Shown here: one piece after another, positions 1-7,650 of the stretch
Position numbering within the stretch: position 1 is the stretch's first letter
How the letters are laid out: each line of letters opens with the position of its first letter
Source of the DNA: Bacteroidales bacterium UBA5349
GTDB taxonomy: Bacteria; Bacteroidota; Bacteroidia; Bacteroidales; Tenuifilaceae
Direction of reading: 5' to 3'
Assembly: GCA_002410065.1 (NCBI GenBank)
Contig: DHQB01000004.1
Coordinates: 1 to 64,000 of the forward strand
DNA length: 64,000 bases
Notes under the pieces: model-generated
Seen by the model: the letters and a program-made list of their open reading frames with translations, nothing else
Database searches by the model: none
Told to the model about the DNA's origin: nothing
Made by a program: the position numbers and the translations under genes

Positions 1-56
1 AAACTTTTTTCAGGACGAGTCAAAACAGTATTGTATTAAACAGGTGCACATTATAG

Positions 57-120
57 CATTGCACACAGCACCCACGTAGGGCGCATGCTTTTACTGGGCG
101 GGGAAGCCCCGCCAACGCCA
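57..120. repeat. GC-rich dyad element of unknown nature
   Basis: This GC-rich patch stands out in an AT-rich intergenic region. Its core is a perfect 7-bp inverted repeat, GGCGGGG at 97-103 and CCCCGCC at 107-113, with a 3-base AAG loop. No T-run follows on either strand, so it does not look like a terminator. A weaker GTGCA/TGCAC dyad lies to its left, at about 44-65. It may be a small repeat or REP-like element, or structured leader RNA of the leftward transcript. I recognise no family. Confidence 0.35.
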
Positions 121-174
121 TGTCCAAATCAATATCAGAAAAAAAGGTTTCAAGGTAAAAAGGTATTCATAGTT

Positions 175-207
175 AAAAAAAAGACCGCAGGGGTTACCTG
201 CGGCCTT
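175..207 (-). terminator. Attenuator-type intrinsic terminator of the leftward leader
   Basis: Read leftward, 207-197 and 191-181 form an 11-bp stem (AAGGCCGCAGG with CCTGCGGTCTT, one G-U pair) around a 5-base loop. Eight U residues follow (175-182). It lies 29 bases past the stop codon of the Trp-rich leader ORF and before any leftward gene, which is the arrangement of an attenuator. A competing pairing is possible between the GGGGGCGTTAACC segment overlapping the leader stop codon (235-247) and GGTAACCCC in the terminator loop and arm. That antiterminator is inference. Confidence 0.75.
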
Positions 208-235
208 GTATTGTTACATGATGTAGCAATATAGG

Positions 236-301
236 TTAACGCCCCCTTGTTTGAGAGTTAAAACTGTGCCACCACCATGAAATATTTTGAAATGATATCA
301 T
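236..301 (-). CDS. Trp-rich leader peptide (21 aa), probable trp operon attenuator peptide
   Basis: This ATG-started ORF encodes 21 residues. Residues 9-11 are three consecutive Trp codons (TGG at 277-269), followed by His, and the peptide ends in Arg-Gly-Arg before TAA. A Bacteroidota-type promoter sits just upstream and a strong intrinsic terminator follows 29 bases after the stop. Runs of Trp codons before a terminator are the signature of ribosome-mediated attenuation: when charged tRNA-Trp is scarce the ribosome stalls and an antiterminator can form. The controlled genes are not in the window; tryptophan biosynthesis genes are expected leftward on the same strand. There is no homology evidence beyond composition and layout. 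Confidence 0.7.
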   Translation of the reverse strand: MISFQNISWWWHSFNSQTRGR

Positions 302-324
302 TATCTAGTTCTAAATTACTATTG

Positions 325-355
325 CAAATGAATGATTTTTTTTTGATAAATCAAA
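325..355 (-). promoter_or_regulatory. Bacteroidota-type promoter of the Trp leader
   Basis: On the minus strand TTTG (355-352) is followed by exactly 19 bases and then TTCATTTG (332-325), matching the TTTG-N19-21-TAnnTTTG consensus with one mismatch. It would start transcription about 15-20 bases before the leader ATG at 301. Confidence 0.55.
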
Positions 356-577
356 AACTATTAATAAAATGATTGTCCCATACATTATCCCTTTTTTGCA
401 AAAGGATATTAAAATAGAATGCCACAAATTTTGCTGCCAAATCACCGGAAACATTTCATGTGAGTTTTTGTTTAATCTTATAACCTAACCGTTCTGTTAT
501 AATAATGTCTGCTGCTTTACTTGACTTATAATGCATATTTTCGTACTTTACCAATAAATTATTAATAGCCTTCAACT

Positions 578-1672
578 ATGGATGATAAACTAATTGCAAT
601 TGCAAACGACTCATATACGAGCGCATTAGTACTCCAGAGTTTTCTAGAGTCTAATGGGGTAAAGTGCTATTTAAAAAACATTAATTTGGTTCAGCCAAAT
701 GTGTCTGATAATGTTAAGGTTTTGATTAGCGAAAAGGAGGTAGAAAAGGCTATAAAACTTTTATCAGCATACAGGGAACCTGGAAAAGGTGAGGCTCAAC
801 CCCGTAAGATTTTAGTTCCTATCGATTTTACGGAGCAGTCAATAAACGCAGCACATTTTGCTTTAAGGCTTGCCCATGTCTATAAGGCAGAGGTTAAGTT
901 GCTTCATGTTTTTAATTCTCCTATTGTGGATATGATACCATTTACTGATATGGCGAGTATCCAGATAGATATTGATATAAGCTATAGCATTCTTCAGGAG
1001 AATGCTCGTGAGCAACTCAACAAATTCTACAATAAGATTAGGAAGTATGCTGACGATAAGGGCATGAAGGAATTGAAAATTGGGTACGCACTCCGCGAGG
1101 GTTTTGCCAACTATGGTATCATTGATATGTGCAAAAGATATAAGCCAGGATTGGTTGTAATGGGAACTAAAAGTGAAGGGTTTAGGAGTTCTGAATTAGT
1201 TGGAAGTGTTGCTGCCGACGTGGTAAAGGAAACTAATGTCCCTTTGCTTGTTATACCCGAGAAAGCTACCCTAAAGGGAATTAGTGAGGTTAAAAATGTG
1301 CTCTATGCAACACGTTTCGACGATAGCGATTATACTGCAATTCGAAAGCTGCTCACAATGCTATCGGGATTTAACCTAAATTTAATCTGCGCTAATGTTT
1401 GTGATAACCCTGAAAATCCTCTTGTTAAAGCAAATATGAATGCACTTAAGGATTACACTCAAAGGGTTGTTAAAAAGGCAAAGGTTGATTTTGAACTAAT
1501 TAAGGGCAAGAATGTTGCCGAAGCATTTAAAGGGTATATCACCGGGAAAAACATCAATTTACTTGCCCTTACCATGCATAAGCGTGGCTTGCTCGAAGGG
1601 CTTTTTAACCCATCACTTACCCGTAAAATGCTTTCAGATGCAGATATTCCATTGTTAATTTTTCCCGAATAG
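578..1672 (+). CDS. DUF2007-like domain fused to tandem universal stress protein domains
   Basis: This 364-residue cytoplasmic protein has three parts. Residues 4-66 resemble the DUF2007 (putative signal-transducing) fold. Residues 77-227 are a universal stress protein domain beginning with the RKILVPIDF strand and carrying a loose nucleotide-loop motif (MGTK at 195-198, GSVA at 209-212). Residues 238-364 are a second, more diverged domain ending in PLLIFPE. The glycine spacing in the first domain is not the strict G-2x-G-9x-G-S/T ATP motif, so ATP binding is uncertain. Tandem domains of this kind usually act as one intramolecular dimer. It is transcribed alone, divergent from the Trp leader, and a role in stress or energy sensing is inferred from family only. 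Confidence 0.8.
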   Translation: MDDKLIAIANDSYTSALVLQSFLESNGVKCYLKNINLVQPNVSDNVKVLISEKEVEKAIKLLSAYREPGKGEAQPRKILVPIDFTEQSINAAHFALRLAHVYKAEVKLLHVFNSPIVDMIPFTDMASIQIDIDISYSILQENAREQLNKFYNKIRKYADDKGMKELKIGYALREGFANYGIIDMCKRYKPGLVVMGTKSEGFRSSELVGSVAADVVKETNVPLLVIPEKATLKGISEVKNVLYATRFDDSDYTAIRKLLTMLSGFNLNLICANVCDNPENPLVKANMNALKDYTQRVVKKAKVDFELIKGKNVAEAFKGYITGKNINLLALTMHKRGLLEGLFNPSLTRKMLSDADIPLLIFPE

Positions 1673-1681
1673 GATTGGTGC

Positions 1682-2002
1682 TTAGGGCTTTCCCGGAAAA
1701 CTGGTTACAACTTTTACCTTTATATCAGGGAATGATTCCACAATCTGAACGGTAAAATCGGGGAAACTTTCAACTATTTGCCATTCGCCACAATTGTCGG
1801 GGAAGTGATCTACAAACTTCACCTTAATATCAGGAAAACTCTCAACAAACTTGATTTTTAGGTCAGGGAAGGAGGTTACAAACTTTACCTTACCTTGAAG
1901 TTTAATGCCATTATATTCGCACGCTGGATAACTAACCTTATCGTTGCTTGTCGAAAAGGGCAAAAGGGTAATTAAGCAGATTAGTAAAAAACGAAAAACC
2001 AT
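1682..2002 (-). CDS. Small secreted repeat protein, 7(1) septoil knot family
   Basis: I chose the ATG at 2002 (106 residues) over an upstream TTG because it starts a clean signal peptide (MVFRFLLICLITLLPFSTS). The mature part opens with a Cys-containing CEYNGIKLQGKV segment. Six short repeats of the type (K/Q)(F/I)V-(E/T/D)-(S/H)FPD-x-x-V follow, interrupted after the third by an NCGEWQ insert holding the second Cys. This is the pattern I associate with the 7(1) septoil knot domain family, small proteins predicted, and for a Ureaplasma member shown, to fold as a deeply knotted chain. The two Cys could form a disulfide. Function is unknown. It converges on the stress-protein gene, leaving 9 bases between them. 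The family call is from memory of its repeat pattern, not from a search. Confidence 0.72.
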   Translation of the reverse strand: MVFRFLLICLITLLPFSTSNDKVSYPACEYNGIKLQGKVKFVTSFPDLKIKFVESFPDIKVKFVDHFPDNCGEWQIVESFPDFTVQIVESFPDIKVKVVTSFPGKP

Positions 2003-2055
2003 ACGATGCTTTTTCTGCAAGGTATGGTATTTTCATGTCTAAATCAATATTGTTT

Positions 2056-2766
2056 TTAGTGCATATTGTGAAAAACGTTAATTACATCATCATCTTCCTC
2101 AAGTCTTTCTATCAGTTTTTCAACATCAGCTTGGTCCTCTTCGTTTAACTCCTTATTCTCATTTGGAATTCTTTCGAAGCTAAAAGTTTTAATCTCAAAT
2201 CCATTCTCTTCAAGGTACTTCTGTATTGGTCCAAAGCCAGTAAATACAGCGTAAATCATAATTGTGTCATCATCCTCAAAAATCTCCTCAGCACCAAAAT
2301 CGATAAGTTCGAGTTCCAACTCCTCCAAATCAACCCCCTCTTTTGCTTCTACCTGAAACGAGCATTTTCTGTCGAATAAGTAATCGAGCATGCCAGTTGT
2401 ACCAAGTGTTCCCCCAAATTTAGTGAAGTAACTTCGTACGTTGGCAACGGTACGTGTTGGGTTATCGGTAGCTGTTTCAACAACTATGGCTACGCCATGA
2501 GGGCCTTTGCCTTCGTATATAACCTCCTTGTAATCTTTGGTATCCTTTTCGGTTGCTTTTTTTATTGCTCTTTCAACGTTTTCCTTGGGCATATTCTCTG
2601 CCTTGGCATTCTGTATGGCCAAACGGAGCCTTGGGTTTATATCCGGATCGGGACCACCAGCTTTAGCAGCCAACATAATTTCACGGCCAATGCGAGTAAA
2701 AACTCTGGCCATATTGCCCCAGCGCTTTAGTTTACGCGCTTTGCGGTATTCAAATGCTCTTCCCAT
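2056..2766 (-). CDS. yebC: YebC/PmpR (TACO1-like) family protein
   Basis: This full-length 236-residue member of the YebC/TACO1 family opens with the basic N-terminus typical of it (MGRAFEYRKARKLKRWGN, followed by ARVFTRIGREI). It continues with the central PKENVERAIKKA helix and a C-terminal acidic dimer region. The family was described as transcriptional regulators (PmpR) and more recently as ribosome-associated factors that relieve stalling at proline-rich stretches; which applies here cannot be told from sequence. It is monocistronic with a -7 box about 20 bases upstream of the start. It acts in the cytoplasm. Confidence 0.93.
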   Translation of the reverse strand: MGRAFEYRKARKLKRWGNMARVFTRIGREIMLAAKAGGPDPDINPRLRLAIQNAKAENMPKENVERAIKKATEKDTKDYKEVIYEGKGPHGVAIVVETATDNPTRTVANVRSYFTKFGGTLGTTGMLDYLFDRKCSFQVEAKEGVDLEELELELIDFGAEEIFEDDDTIMIYAVFTGFGPIQKYLEENGFEIKTFSFERIPNENKELNEEDQADVEKLIERLEEDDDVINVFHNMH

Positions 2767-2785
2767 GCTTTTGTTTTTGGTGCAG

Positions 2786-2793
2786 CAAAAGTA
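2786..2793 (-). promoter_or_regulatory. -7 box for yebC
   Basis: On the minus strand this reads TACTTTTG, a perfect TAnnTTTG box placed about 20 bases before the yebC ATG. No TTTG is seen at the expected -33 spacing. Confidence 0.4.
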
Positions 2794-3108
2794 TTAAACA
2801 ATATCGAATGGATGAATATTATTGGCTAATATTTTATTGAAAGTTTGCTACTATAATTAAAAAAAGAATAATCTGAAAAAAAGGCAGGAATTACATATAG
2901 TTGAACATACAAACTAAATCTTCAAAACAATTACCGTAGTGATAATGATTAGGCACTTTTTGTTTAAAAAGATTTTAAGGAAAACCTTTTCTCTGGGTTG
3001 ATTAATTCTATTAATTGAAAAAAAAACAGACAAAATTGAAAATTGCTATAACAAATCTTTACCTTTTTTAACACTCATTAACGCTACAAAGCCCTTTAAT
3101 TCTGCATA
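2794..3108. other. Intergenic stretch between yebC and the Bat operon
   Basis: This very AT-rich divergent intergenic region has no ORF with a plausible start, no tRNA-like fold and no terminator hairpin that I can find. It probably holds only upstream regulatory sequence for the two divergent transcripts. Confidence 0.5.
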
Positions 3109-3140
3109 TTTGTGCAATTAATTATAGCAGATAATATTTG
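3109..3140 (+). promoter_or_regulatory. Promoter of the Bat operon
   Basis: TTTG at 3109-3112, a 20-base spacer and AATATTTG at 3133-3140 match the Bacteroidota consensus with one mismatch. The expected start site is roughly 25 bases before the MoxR ATG at 3170. Confidence 0.55.
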
Positions 3141-3169
3141 TTTTTTTAACAGAATAATTTTTTAAGAAA

Positions 3170-4171
3170 ATGAACGACACATCATCAGTTAACATCAAGG
3201 AACTTAACGAACGCATAAGGCAAGAGAGTTCGTTTGTAGACATTATTAGCATGGAAATGGATAAGGTGATCGTTGGACAGAAGCATCTTGTTGAGTCATT
3301 GCTTATTGGCCTACTTGCCGATGGACATATTCTGCTTGAAGGTGTTCCCGGCCTAGCCAAAACATTGGCCATTAATACACTAGCCAATACAATTGATGCC
3401 AGTTTTGCTCGAATACAATTCACCCCAGATTTACTTCCAGCTGACCTTATTGGAACCATGGTTTATAGCCAGAAGAAGGAAGAATTCCATGTTAAAAAAG
3501 GCCCAATATTTACCAATTTTGTATTGGCAGATGAGATTAACCGTGCCCCAGCAAAGGTGCAGAGTGCCCTGCTTGAGGCTATGCAGGAACGACAGGTAAC
3601 CATTGGCGACGAAACATTTAAACTGCCCTCGCCATTTCTTGTTATGGCCACACAAAACCCAATAGAGCAGGAGGGAACATACCCATTGCCCGAGGCACAG
3701 GTCGACCGTTTTATGCTTAAGGTTAAAATTACCTATCCAAAGGTTGAAGAGGAAAAACTTATTATTAGGCAGAATGTGGCAGCTACTTTCCCAAAGGCTA
3801 ATAAAGTGCTTAAAGCAGAGGATATTATGAAAGCACGCGAGGTTGTTAGGGATGTTTACATGGACGAGAAGATAGAGAAATATATTGTTGATATCGTTTT
3901 CTCCACACGTTTTCCGAAGGATTATGGCCTAAACAAATTTAAGAATATGATTGCCTACGGAGCATCGCCTAGGGCTAGTATAAACCTCTCTTTGGCATCA
4001 AAAGCCTATGCTTTTATTAAACGAAGAGGTTACGTAATTCCAGAGGATGTTCGTTCGGTTTGCCACGATGTACTTCGCCATCGTATTGGTTTAACCTACG
4101 AGGCCGAGGCCGAGAATATTACCAGCGAGGATATTATAACCGAAATTTTAAATACCATAGAGGTGCCATAG
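3170..4171 (+). CDS. MoxR family AAA+ ATPase, first gene of the Bat operon
   Basis: This 333-residue cytoplasmic AAA+ ATPase has Walker A GVPGLAKT (58-65), Walker B VLADEI (118-123) and a sensor-1 segment (ATQNPIEQEG, about 160). A C-terminal lid domain completes the protein. MoxR ATPases act as chaperone-like partners of von Willebrand factor A proteins, helping load metals or assemble complexes. It heads a rightward series with DUF58 and BatA-BatE genes, the standard Bacteroidota order, so its clients are probably the VWA proteins encoded downstream. Length and motifs are normal for the family. Confidence 0.93.
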   Translation: MNDTSSVNIKELNERIRQESSFVDIISMEMDKVIVGQKHLVESLLIGLLADGHILLEGVPGLAKTLAINTLANTIDASFARIQFTPDLLPADLIGTMVYSQKKEEFHVKKGPIFTNFVLADEINRAPAKVQSALLEAMQERQVTIGDETFKLPSPFLVMATQNPIEQEGTYPLPEAQVDRFMLKVKITYPKVEEEKLIIRQNVAATFPKANKVLKAEDIMKAREVVRDVYMDEKIEKYIVDIVFSTRFPKDYGLNKFKNMIAYGASPRASINLSLASKAYAFIKRRGYVIPEDVRSVCHDVLRHRIGLTYEAEAENITSEDIITEILNTIEVP

Positions 4172-4174
4172 CCT

Positions 4175-4600
4175 ATGTTTAGGATTGCCCTTATTCGCAG
4201 TAGCCTTCTGTTATCATTTATAATGATATTATTTTCTGGTAAAACTCAGAATTATATCAACTTGTATAAAGATGAGATAAGAATACTGGTGGGGAAAGAG
4301 TTACCTGGTTTTGCATTTGCCAAAGAGATTTACAACTACGATAGGAGTTTTATTAAGTTCGAAAATGCATTTGAGGAGCAAACTTTAATCTTTATGCTAA
4401 ATGCAGATGGAATATGCACCTCTGTATCCCGAATGTATAATACGTGGATGTTTAACCGACTTAAGGAGCAGTTGGCAGAGAAGTATGGTAAATGCAAGGA
4501 CCTCAAGTGGACCTACCTGAAGGATGGTAAAGGATACGAAGTTGAATTGGTAAAGGGCGACTGGTTTATAACCGTGGTTACATATTTGAAAAAGGAATAG
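4175..4600 (+). CDS. Small exported protein inserted in the Bat operon
   Basis: This 141-residue protein begins with a hydrophobic signal-like segment (about residues 7-22), followed by a soluble alpha/beta-looking domain without recognisable motifs. Its start lies 3 bases after the MoxR stop and it precedes DUF58 by 28 bases, so it is almost surely cotranscribed. I do not recognise the family. A periplasmic or envelope role linked to the Bat complex is inferred only from position. It is not one of the canonical bat genes. Confidence 0.7.
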   Translation: MFRIALIRSSLLLSFIMILFSGKTQNYINLYKDEIRILVGKELPGFAFAKEIYNYDRSFIKFENAFEEQTLIFMLNADGICTSVSRMYNTWMFNRLKEQLAEKYGKCKDLKWTYLKDGKGYEVELVKGDWFITVVTYLKKE

Positions 4601-4628
4601 CTAATTACTGTTTCGTAAATCAAAAGTT

Positions 4629-5516
4629 GTGGAAGCATCAGAATTACTAAAGCGAGTACGAAAAATAGAGATAAAAACCCGTGGATTGTCCCGTCAGATT
4701 TTTGCTGGGGAATACCATAGTGCTTTTAAGGGTAGAGGAATGGCTTTTAGCGAAGTGCGTGAGTATCAGTATGGCGATGATATCAGAAACATTGATTGGA
4801 ACGTAACCGCACGCTTTAACCAACCTTTCGTAAAAGTGTTTGAGGAGGAGCGTGAACTTACCGTAATGCTGCTTATTGATGTTAGTGGGTCAAGGATGTT
4901 TGGTACAACCAATCTGCTAAAAAAGAACCTTGCCACCGAAATAGCTGCGGTGCTTGCCTTCTCGGCAATTCAGAATAACGATAAGATTGGTGTGCTGATG
5001 TTTAGCGATAAGGTAGAGAAATTTATTCCACCCAAAAAGGGGCGAACCCATATCCTACATATCATTCGCGAACTAATAAACTTTACACCAACCAGCCAAG
5101 GCACAAATATCTCTGAGGCGTTAAGGTACTTTACCAATGCTATTAAAAAGCGATGTACTGCCTTTGTTATAAGCGATTTTATGGATTCTGAAGTTGATGA
5201 GCCTGCCCCGTTATTTACCAATGCACTTACTATTGCTAGCAATAAGCACGATGTAGTAGGCATAAGGGTTTACGATAAGCGCGAAGTTGAAATACCCTCA
5301 GTTGGATTATTAAAGTTCAAGGATGCGGAAACGGGTCATTACCAGTGGATCGATACCTCGAGCAGTGAGGTTCGCAAGGCTTATGCCAATTGGTGGATCC
5401 AATCGGAACAATTGCTAAAGCAAACCTTTTCACGCTGCAAGGTCGATTCGGTGGCCATAAGCACCGATGAGGATTATGTTAAACCTCTTATAAAACTTTT
5501 TAAGCAACGGGCGTAA
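4629..5516 (+). CDS. DUF58 domain protein of the Bat operon
   Basis: This 295-residue protein begins at GTG (4629) with VEASELLKRVRKIEIKTRG, the normal N-terminus for the family. The DUF58 signature FSEVREYQYGDDIRNIDWN lies around residues 40-58. It leads into a von Willebrand A fold with a full MIDAS start, DVSGS, around residue 85. DUF58 proteins are soluble and accompany MoxR ATPases and VWA membrane proteins; their molecular role is not settled. The next gene starts at the base after its stop codon, showing tight coupling. Confidence 0.9.
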   Translation: MEASELLKRVRKIEIKTRGLSRQIFAGEYHSAFKGRGMAFSEVREYQYGDDIRNIDWNVTARFNQPFVKVFEEERELTVMLLIDVSGSRMFGTTNLLKKNLATEIAAVLAFSAIQNNDKIGVLMFSDKVEKFIPPKKGRTHILHIIRELINFTPTSQGTNISEALRYFTNAIKKRCTAFVISDFMDSEVDEPAPLFTNALTIASNKHDVVGIRVYDKREVEIPSVGLLKFKDAETGHYQWIDTSSSEVRKAYANWWIQSEQLLKQTFSRCKVDSVAISTDEDYVKPLIKLFKQRA

Positions 5517-6620
5517 ATGCAATTTAGAACAGCAATGAAAATTTTTAATTTAAAATATACAGATAAATTGGGTCAACTCGGATGGATGCATCGGGGGTTG
5601 CGCAATGTGCTTATGGGCATTTTGGGATTCCTTATCATTCCATTTGCGTCGTTTGCACAGAAACCAATTCATAGCTTTCAGGCTCAAGTTTCAGCTGATA
5701 GCATTCTTGTTGGCGATCAGGTAGAACTAACAATTAAAGCACAAATGCCTAATGGCTATAGTGTTCAGTTTCCAATTTTTGCCGATACTTTGGTTACTGG
5801 CATCGAGGTGCTCGACAATGGTATTATTGATACCGTGAGAGTAGATAAGGAAAATCTAGAGTACACCTATAGGCTCAGAATAACTTCATTCGATGAAGGC
5901 TACTATCGCATTCCACCATTCCAACTCCCATTCTCTAACGGGGTGATGAGTGATACAGCCAAAACATCGCCCATTTGGTTCTTGGTAAATGCAATTCCGG
6001 CCGACACTACTGTTGTAGATATCTACGATATTAAATTACCCATTTCAGAACCAATCACCTTTCGTGAATTAGCCCCATGGATTGGCGGTGGTTTGTTGCT
6101 AATTGCCATAATTGCATTTATTATCTACTACATATCGAGGCGAAAGAATAATAAGCCACTTTTCTTCCCAATTAAGCCAGTTGAACCTGCACACATTGTA
6201 GCGCTGCGCAACCTAAATTTAATTAAGGATCAGAAACAGTGGAACACCGATAAACACAAACATTATCATACTACATTAACCAATATTATTAGGCAATACA
6301 TTGAGTCGAGGTTTGATATTTATGCCATGGAGCAAACCACCGATGAGATAATTCGAAGTTTTCGGAACGAAAACATTATTTCGAAAGAATTGCTGAACGA
6401 ACTTTCAGATAATCTTTCGCTTTCCGATTTGGTGAAATTTGCACGTTACACGCCTATGGTATCGGAGAATGAGGCTGGGTTAAACTTTGGGTACAAGTTT
6501 GTGAACCAAACAAAAATTGAAGAACTTGTTGAAGGTGAGGTTGATTCTGAGGATAAGCCCAATGGTAATGAAGAAGAGAAGAATAAAAAGTTTGTTGAAC
6601 CTGAAAAATCTGGCGAGTAA
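5517..6620 (+). CDS. Membrane-anchored Bat-operon protein with BatD-like periplasmic domain
   Basis: This 367-residue protein starts at the ATG directly after the DUF58 stop. An internal ATG (residue 24) that opens a cleaner signal peptide ending at ASFAQ is an alternative start. Residues about 50-165 look like a periplasmic beta-sandwich domain. One membrane segment (GGGLLLIAIIAFIIYYIS, about 190-208) follows, then a cytoplasmic part of about 160 residues ending in a charged tail. This matches the unnamed protein usually found between DUF58 and BatA in Bacteroidota, similar in layout to a short BatD/DUF4381 protein. It overlaps batA by one base. Function is inferred from the operon. Confidence 0.75.
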   Translation: MQFRTAMKIFNLKYTDKLGQLGWMHRGLRNVLMGILGFLIIPFASFAQKPIHSFQAQVSADSILVGDQVELTIKAQMPNGYSVQFPIFADTLVTGIEVLDNGIIDTVRVDKENLEYTYRLRITSFDEGYYRIPPFQLPFSNGVMSDTAKTSPIWFLVNAIPADTTVVDIYDIKLPISEPITFRELAPWIGGGLLLIAIIAFIIYYISRRKNNKPLFFPIKPVEPAHIVALRNLNLIKDQKQWNTDKHKHYHTTLTNIIRQYIESRFDIYAMEQTTDEIIRSFRNENIISKELLNELSDNLSLSDLVKFARYTPMVSENEAGLNFGYKFVNQTKIEELVEGEVDSEDKPNGNEEEKNKKFVEPEKSGE

Positions 6621-7612
6621 TGGAAGGAATCATATTTGCTCATCCAAAGCTACTATACCTTTTGCTTATACTACCCTTGCTCATTGCTTGGTACATATTT
6701 AGGCAAAAGGATGCAAAGCCAAGCCTTCAGCTGTCAACACTCAAAGGTTTTACCAAGGCTCCTTTATCGCTTAGGGTTTACCTAAGGCATCTGCCTTTTG
6801 CATTACGTATGGTTGCCCTAGCCCTAATTGTTGTGGTATTGGCTCGCCCCCAGTCTTTTAATATTACCCAAAACATCGAAACCGAAGGGATAGATATTGT
6901 TATTGCGCTTGATATATCATCAAGTATGCTTGCACGAGATTTTAAGCCCGATAGGATTGAAGCAGCCAAAAGCATAGGCGTTCAGTTTGTTGCTGGCAGA
7001 AAAAACGATAGAGTAGGGCTGGTAATATTTGCCGGAGAGAGTTTTACCATGTGCCCGCTTACCACCGATCATGCTTCGGTAATCAACATGTTTAACGATG
7101 TTAAGCTTGGTTTGCTAGAGGATGGAACCGCCATTGGAAACGGATTGGGCACAGCAGTAACCCGATTAAAGGACAGCGATGCTAAGAGTAAGGTTGTTAT
7201 TCTATTAACCGATGGGGTAAACAATAGGGGAGAGATAGCTCCTTTAATGGCTGCAGATATTGCCAAAACTTTTGGCGTAAGGGTTTATGCTGTTGGCGTT
7301 GGTTCCATTGGCACAGCTCCATATCCAGTTCAAACTCCCTTTGGTATAAGGTATCAGGATGTAAAGGTTGAAATTGATGAGGATATGCTGGAGCAGATTG
7401 CATCTTCAACAGGGGGCAAGTACTTTAGAGCAATCGATAACAAAGCGCTTGAAAAAGTTTATCAAGAGATTGATCAACTTGAGAAAACAAAGATTGAGGT
7501 TATTGAAACTACCCGAAAGAGTGAGGAGTTTGCCATATATGCCCTGTGGGCATTGGCTCTTTTGGGTATCGATTTTATTCTCAGGGCAACTCTACTGAGG
7601 AGTATCCCTTAG
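6620..7612 (+). CDS. batA: BatA, VWA-domain aerotolerance membrane protein
   Basis: This 330-residue inner-membrane protein has two N-terminal membrane segments (about 9-27 and 60-76) and a von Willebrand A domain with a complete MIDAS start (D98, S100, S102). A LLTDGVNN segment provides the later Asp, and a final membrane helix lies near 308-325. In Bacteroides fragilis the bat locus contributes to aerotolerance; the chemical role is unknown. The start codon overlaps the stop of the previous gene, so translation is probably coupled. Confidence 0.92.
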   Translation: MEGIIFAHPKLLYLLLILPLLIAWYIFRQKDAKPSLQLSTLKGFTKAPLSLRVYLRHLPFALRMVALALIVVVLARPQSFNITQNIETEGIDIVIALDISSSMLARDFKPDRIEAAKSIGVQFVAGRKNDRVGLVIFAGESFTMCPLTTDHASVINMFNDVKLGLLEDGTAIGNGLGTAVTRLKDSDAKSKVVILLTDGVNNRGEIAPLMAADIAKTFGVRVYAVGVGSIGTAPYPVQTPFGIRYQDVKVEIDEDMLEQIASSTGGKYFRAIDNKALEKVYQEIDQLEKTKIEVIETTRKSEEFAIYALWALALLGIDFILRATLLRSIP

Positions 7613-7650
7613 GTTAATATTTTGTAAACAATTGAAATTAAAAGTCTTCT

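Noticed and set aside
97..113. Perfect GC hairpin as an intrinsic terminator
   Set aside because: No T-run follows on either strand and no gene ends there.
3118..3459. Minus-strand ORF opposite the MoxR gene
   Set aside because: It lies antisense to conserved Walker-motif coding sequence with no family resemblance.
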